Of a stretch of 64,000 nucleotides of DNA, positions 62,140-64,000 are shown in pieces. Position 1 is the stretch's first letter; each line of letters opens with the position of its first letter. The position numbers were made by a program, and so were the translations under genes. This DNA is from Ifrita kowaldi. Lineage: Eukaryota > Chordata > Aves > Passeriformes > Cinclosomatidae. The notes beneath the pieces are model-generated. The model did not search any database. It was not told the DNA's origin and saw nothing but the letters and a program-made list of their open reading frames with translations. The stretch is from positions 186,001 through 250,000 of the forward strand of contig VZRS01008362.1 of NCBI GenBank assembly GCA_013398055.1, given 5' to 3'.

Positions 62140-62335
62140 AGGAATAATTTTAATTTACAGCAAAGACATACATTGGACAGCAGGAGAAATATTTTCTAAG
62201 AAATGTTGCAATGAAAAAGCAAGTCCATTTCTTGGGAAAAAACCCCACAGAGATAGGTTAGATAATTTTTTGTCATTGGATAGGCTAAGATAATCTCTTC
62301 AAGCGATTTTGAATCCTATGTTACTGTAATTCCCA
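62140..62335 (+). mobile_element. Old, diverged CR1 LINE 3' end, plus orientation
   Basis: Several pieces in the right order resemble a CR1 3' end in plus orientation: ACATTGGACAGCAGGAGAAA near 62168 (the segment after the ORF2 body), a diverged middle, AGATAGGTTAGATAATTTTT near 62251, GGCTAAGATAATCTCTTCAA near 62283, and a degraded octamer end AATCCTATGTTACTGTAATTC. Divergence is much higher than in the three minus-strand copies, so this would be an older insertion. The identification rests on recalled consensus order, not a search. A coincidental AT-rich match is possible but unlikely given four pieces in register. Confidence 0.55.
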
Positions 62336-64000
62336 GAAGAAATTCTGGGTTTGCTACATTTCCTTTCATTTAATAATTAATCTTTTTATAAGTAATTTCT
62401 TTTTATATATTTGGGGATTTTTCTCTGCTACTGATTAGTTTTCCTCCTTTTTAGCTATATATTGAAATGGAGATTGTATTAGAGTTAAAAATACATGTTT
62501 TGTGTCTCTTCAGGTTTTTATGGTCAAATCACTAATAAGTAATGCTACTTCTAGGTTCATGACATTTCTTTCTGAATAGGCCTTGTATTTCTGAACAAAG
62601 CTTGCAAATTGATCCACTTCTTATGACCTTTTACCTCCAAAGGCATTATTTATTACTGCCTAAATATATTTTCCGTAAATCAGTAACACACACCTCAGTT
62701 TTTGGTTTCAATTTTTGACAGTTTAAGTTATCAGTTCTTTGCTGGGAAAGAGAGTAAAACTGATTTAATTGTCAGCCAAATCTTAATCTACTGCTGCACC
62801 TTCTTTAAACTGTGCAATAATCTGTGTACAGAATATATCTACCCATCTTTGAGTGCTTCTCCATTTCAGTATTCCAGTCTCTCACACAGAGTGTAAATTT
62901 ATTTTAATGAATTTATTTTAATGATACAAATGTATATCTGGTCATAAAGCCTTGCTACTGCTAATCTTTGTTGTTGACATACCATAGCATTTTGCAGACA
63001 ACTGGCACAGAAGAGAAACTTATTGAGGCAATTTTGTCTTCTTCTTTATTTTCTTTTCATATGTAAAACTAGTAGAGACAGAGCAATCTCGCTCGCATTA
63101 AAATTCTGGACAGGAGGATATATCCACAAAATAAAAATCTTTTTTGGAGTACTATAAGTAAGACTTTGCCTCCAGAGGAAAACAGAGAGCAAATACATCC
63201 TTGTGCAGAGAAGGATGACACCAAAACAACCAATTCAGCAAGAACAGCTGTTACCCAGAGTGAACAGCAGAGTCAACACACAGACTAAGTCCAAAAGAAA
63301 CAAAATGTTAAGAGAAACAAAAGTGTTTGCAGAGCCAAGGCTATTTTTCAAGACTGTGAAAGAAAAGAAATTGATTAATAGTAGGTTTACCACAAATCAT
63401 ACTTAATGCTTTATTCTTCCCTATACAGAAGGTTCTCTGGAATATGATGATCAAGCAATTGAGTGAAAGATTACGTTATCTGTGTATTATGTTGAAAGTC
63501 AATTTTAATGTTCTGTGGATGTACAAGATTCTTACCAACAGAATATATAGTGTGCTTAGTGCTAGTACAGCCAGTGTTGGGGCTTGAGCAGCTTCAGGGC
63601 TTGTCACACAGGTTGGACTAGCCACAAATAGTTGCCAAACCCTAAATAACATCTGAATCACATTCAAAAACATGCTGGTTCCCAGCTATAGGGCCATGCT
63701 GGTTTCAACAGCCCAAGGATATTTAAATTTTCCAAATTGTCAAAAGCTTTTGTGATTAGCCTGGAGAAGAAGGGGGACATAAAAAGAAACATTTCATGTA
63801 ATACCTAAAATTATGATAACTTCAAACAATGTGTTAAAGAATGGCAAATCCTTCAAGATTTAAGCCTAATGAAATCAAAGACACATAGGCTTAAAACTAC
63901 TATTCACATTCAGTCAGCCATACTATTAACTTAGTTGGATATTTTTCATGTTGAATAGATTCTGCTCATAAATGTCACCGCAGGGATATTTGTTCACCCG
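62336..64000. other. AT-rich non-coding sequence to window end
   Basis: Includes the perfect 14-base tandem pair at 62896-62923. No gene, RNA or further transposon was recognised. Confidence 0.55.
62896..62923 (+). repeat. Perfect 14-base tandem duplication
   Basis: AATTTATTTTAATG occurs twice back to back with no mismatch. Confidence 0.9.

Noticed and set aside
1..64000. tRNA, rRNA, CRISPR, riboswitch, prophage or bacterial operon features
   Set aside because: I scanned for them by eye and found nothing; the avian LINE and LTR content shows this is vertebrate nuclear DNA.

Overview
This window looks like non-coding DNA from a bird nuclear genome, probably a gene desert or the inside of very long introns. 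The evidence is the repeats. Five fragments of the avian CR1 LINE are present, three of them with the usual 3' end (octamer-like repeats followed by a GGTTGGAA-type motif), and one solo endogenous-retrovirus LTR is of a type common in birds. The background is AT-rich and full of A/T runs, short tandem repeats and stop codons in all frames. I see no rRNA, tRNA, CRISPR array, operon or bacterial-type gene organisation. No open frame exceeds about 160 codons, and I recognised no host gene family.

Layout. 0-3 kb: a solo LTR (445-1001, minus strand) next to a CpG-bearing segment of unknown origin, then a possible cysteine-rich minus-strand exon (2985-3115). 3-11 kb: a CR1 3' fragment (4942-5490, minus), a perfect short inverted repeat (6173-6195), and the most gene-like spot in the window. 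That spot is a minus-strand splice acceptor with a long pyrimidine tract leading to a CpG-rich short exon and an AATAAA signal (8918-9093), with a second CpG-rich open segment 570 bases away (9662-9817). 11-39 kb: mostly plain AT-rich sequence with an AAT microsatellite, a 43-base pure-pyrimidine tandem repeat and two GC-rich pockets (about 32.2-32.6 and 35.95-36.37 kb). 39-49 kb: two more minus-strand CR1 fragments and one plus-strand CR1 reverse-transcriptase fragment. 55.5-56.2 kb: a minus-strand stretch of about 215 codons broken only by two adjacent stops, possibly a decayed coding region. 59.6-59.75 kb: a dense cluster of TAAT-type homeodomain sites plus an octamer, the best enhancer candidate. 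62.0 kb: a 31-base assembly gap inside a poly(A) run, followed by an old plus-strand CR1 fragment.

No genes that work together as a system can be shown. The exon-like and enhancer-like calls are hypotheses from sequence texture and splice or poly(A) signals. They were not searched against any database. I did not find a convincing undescribed biological system here.
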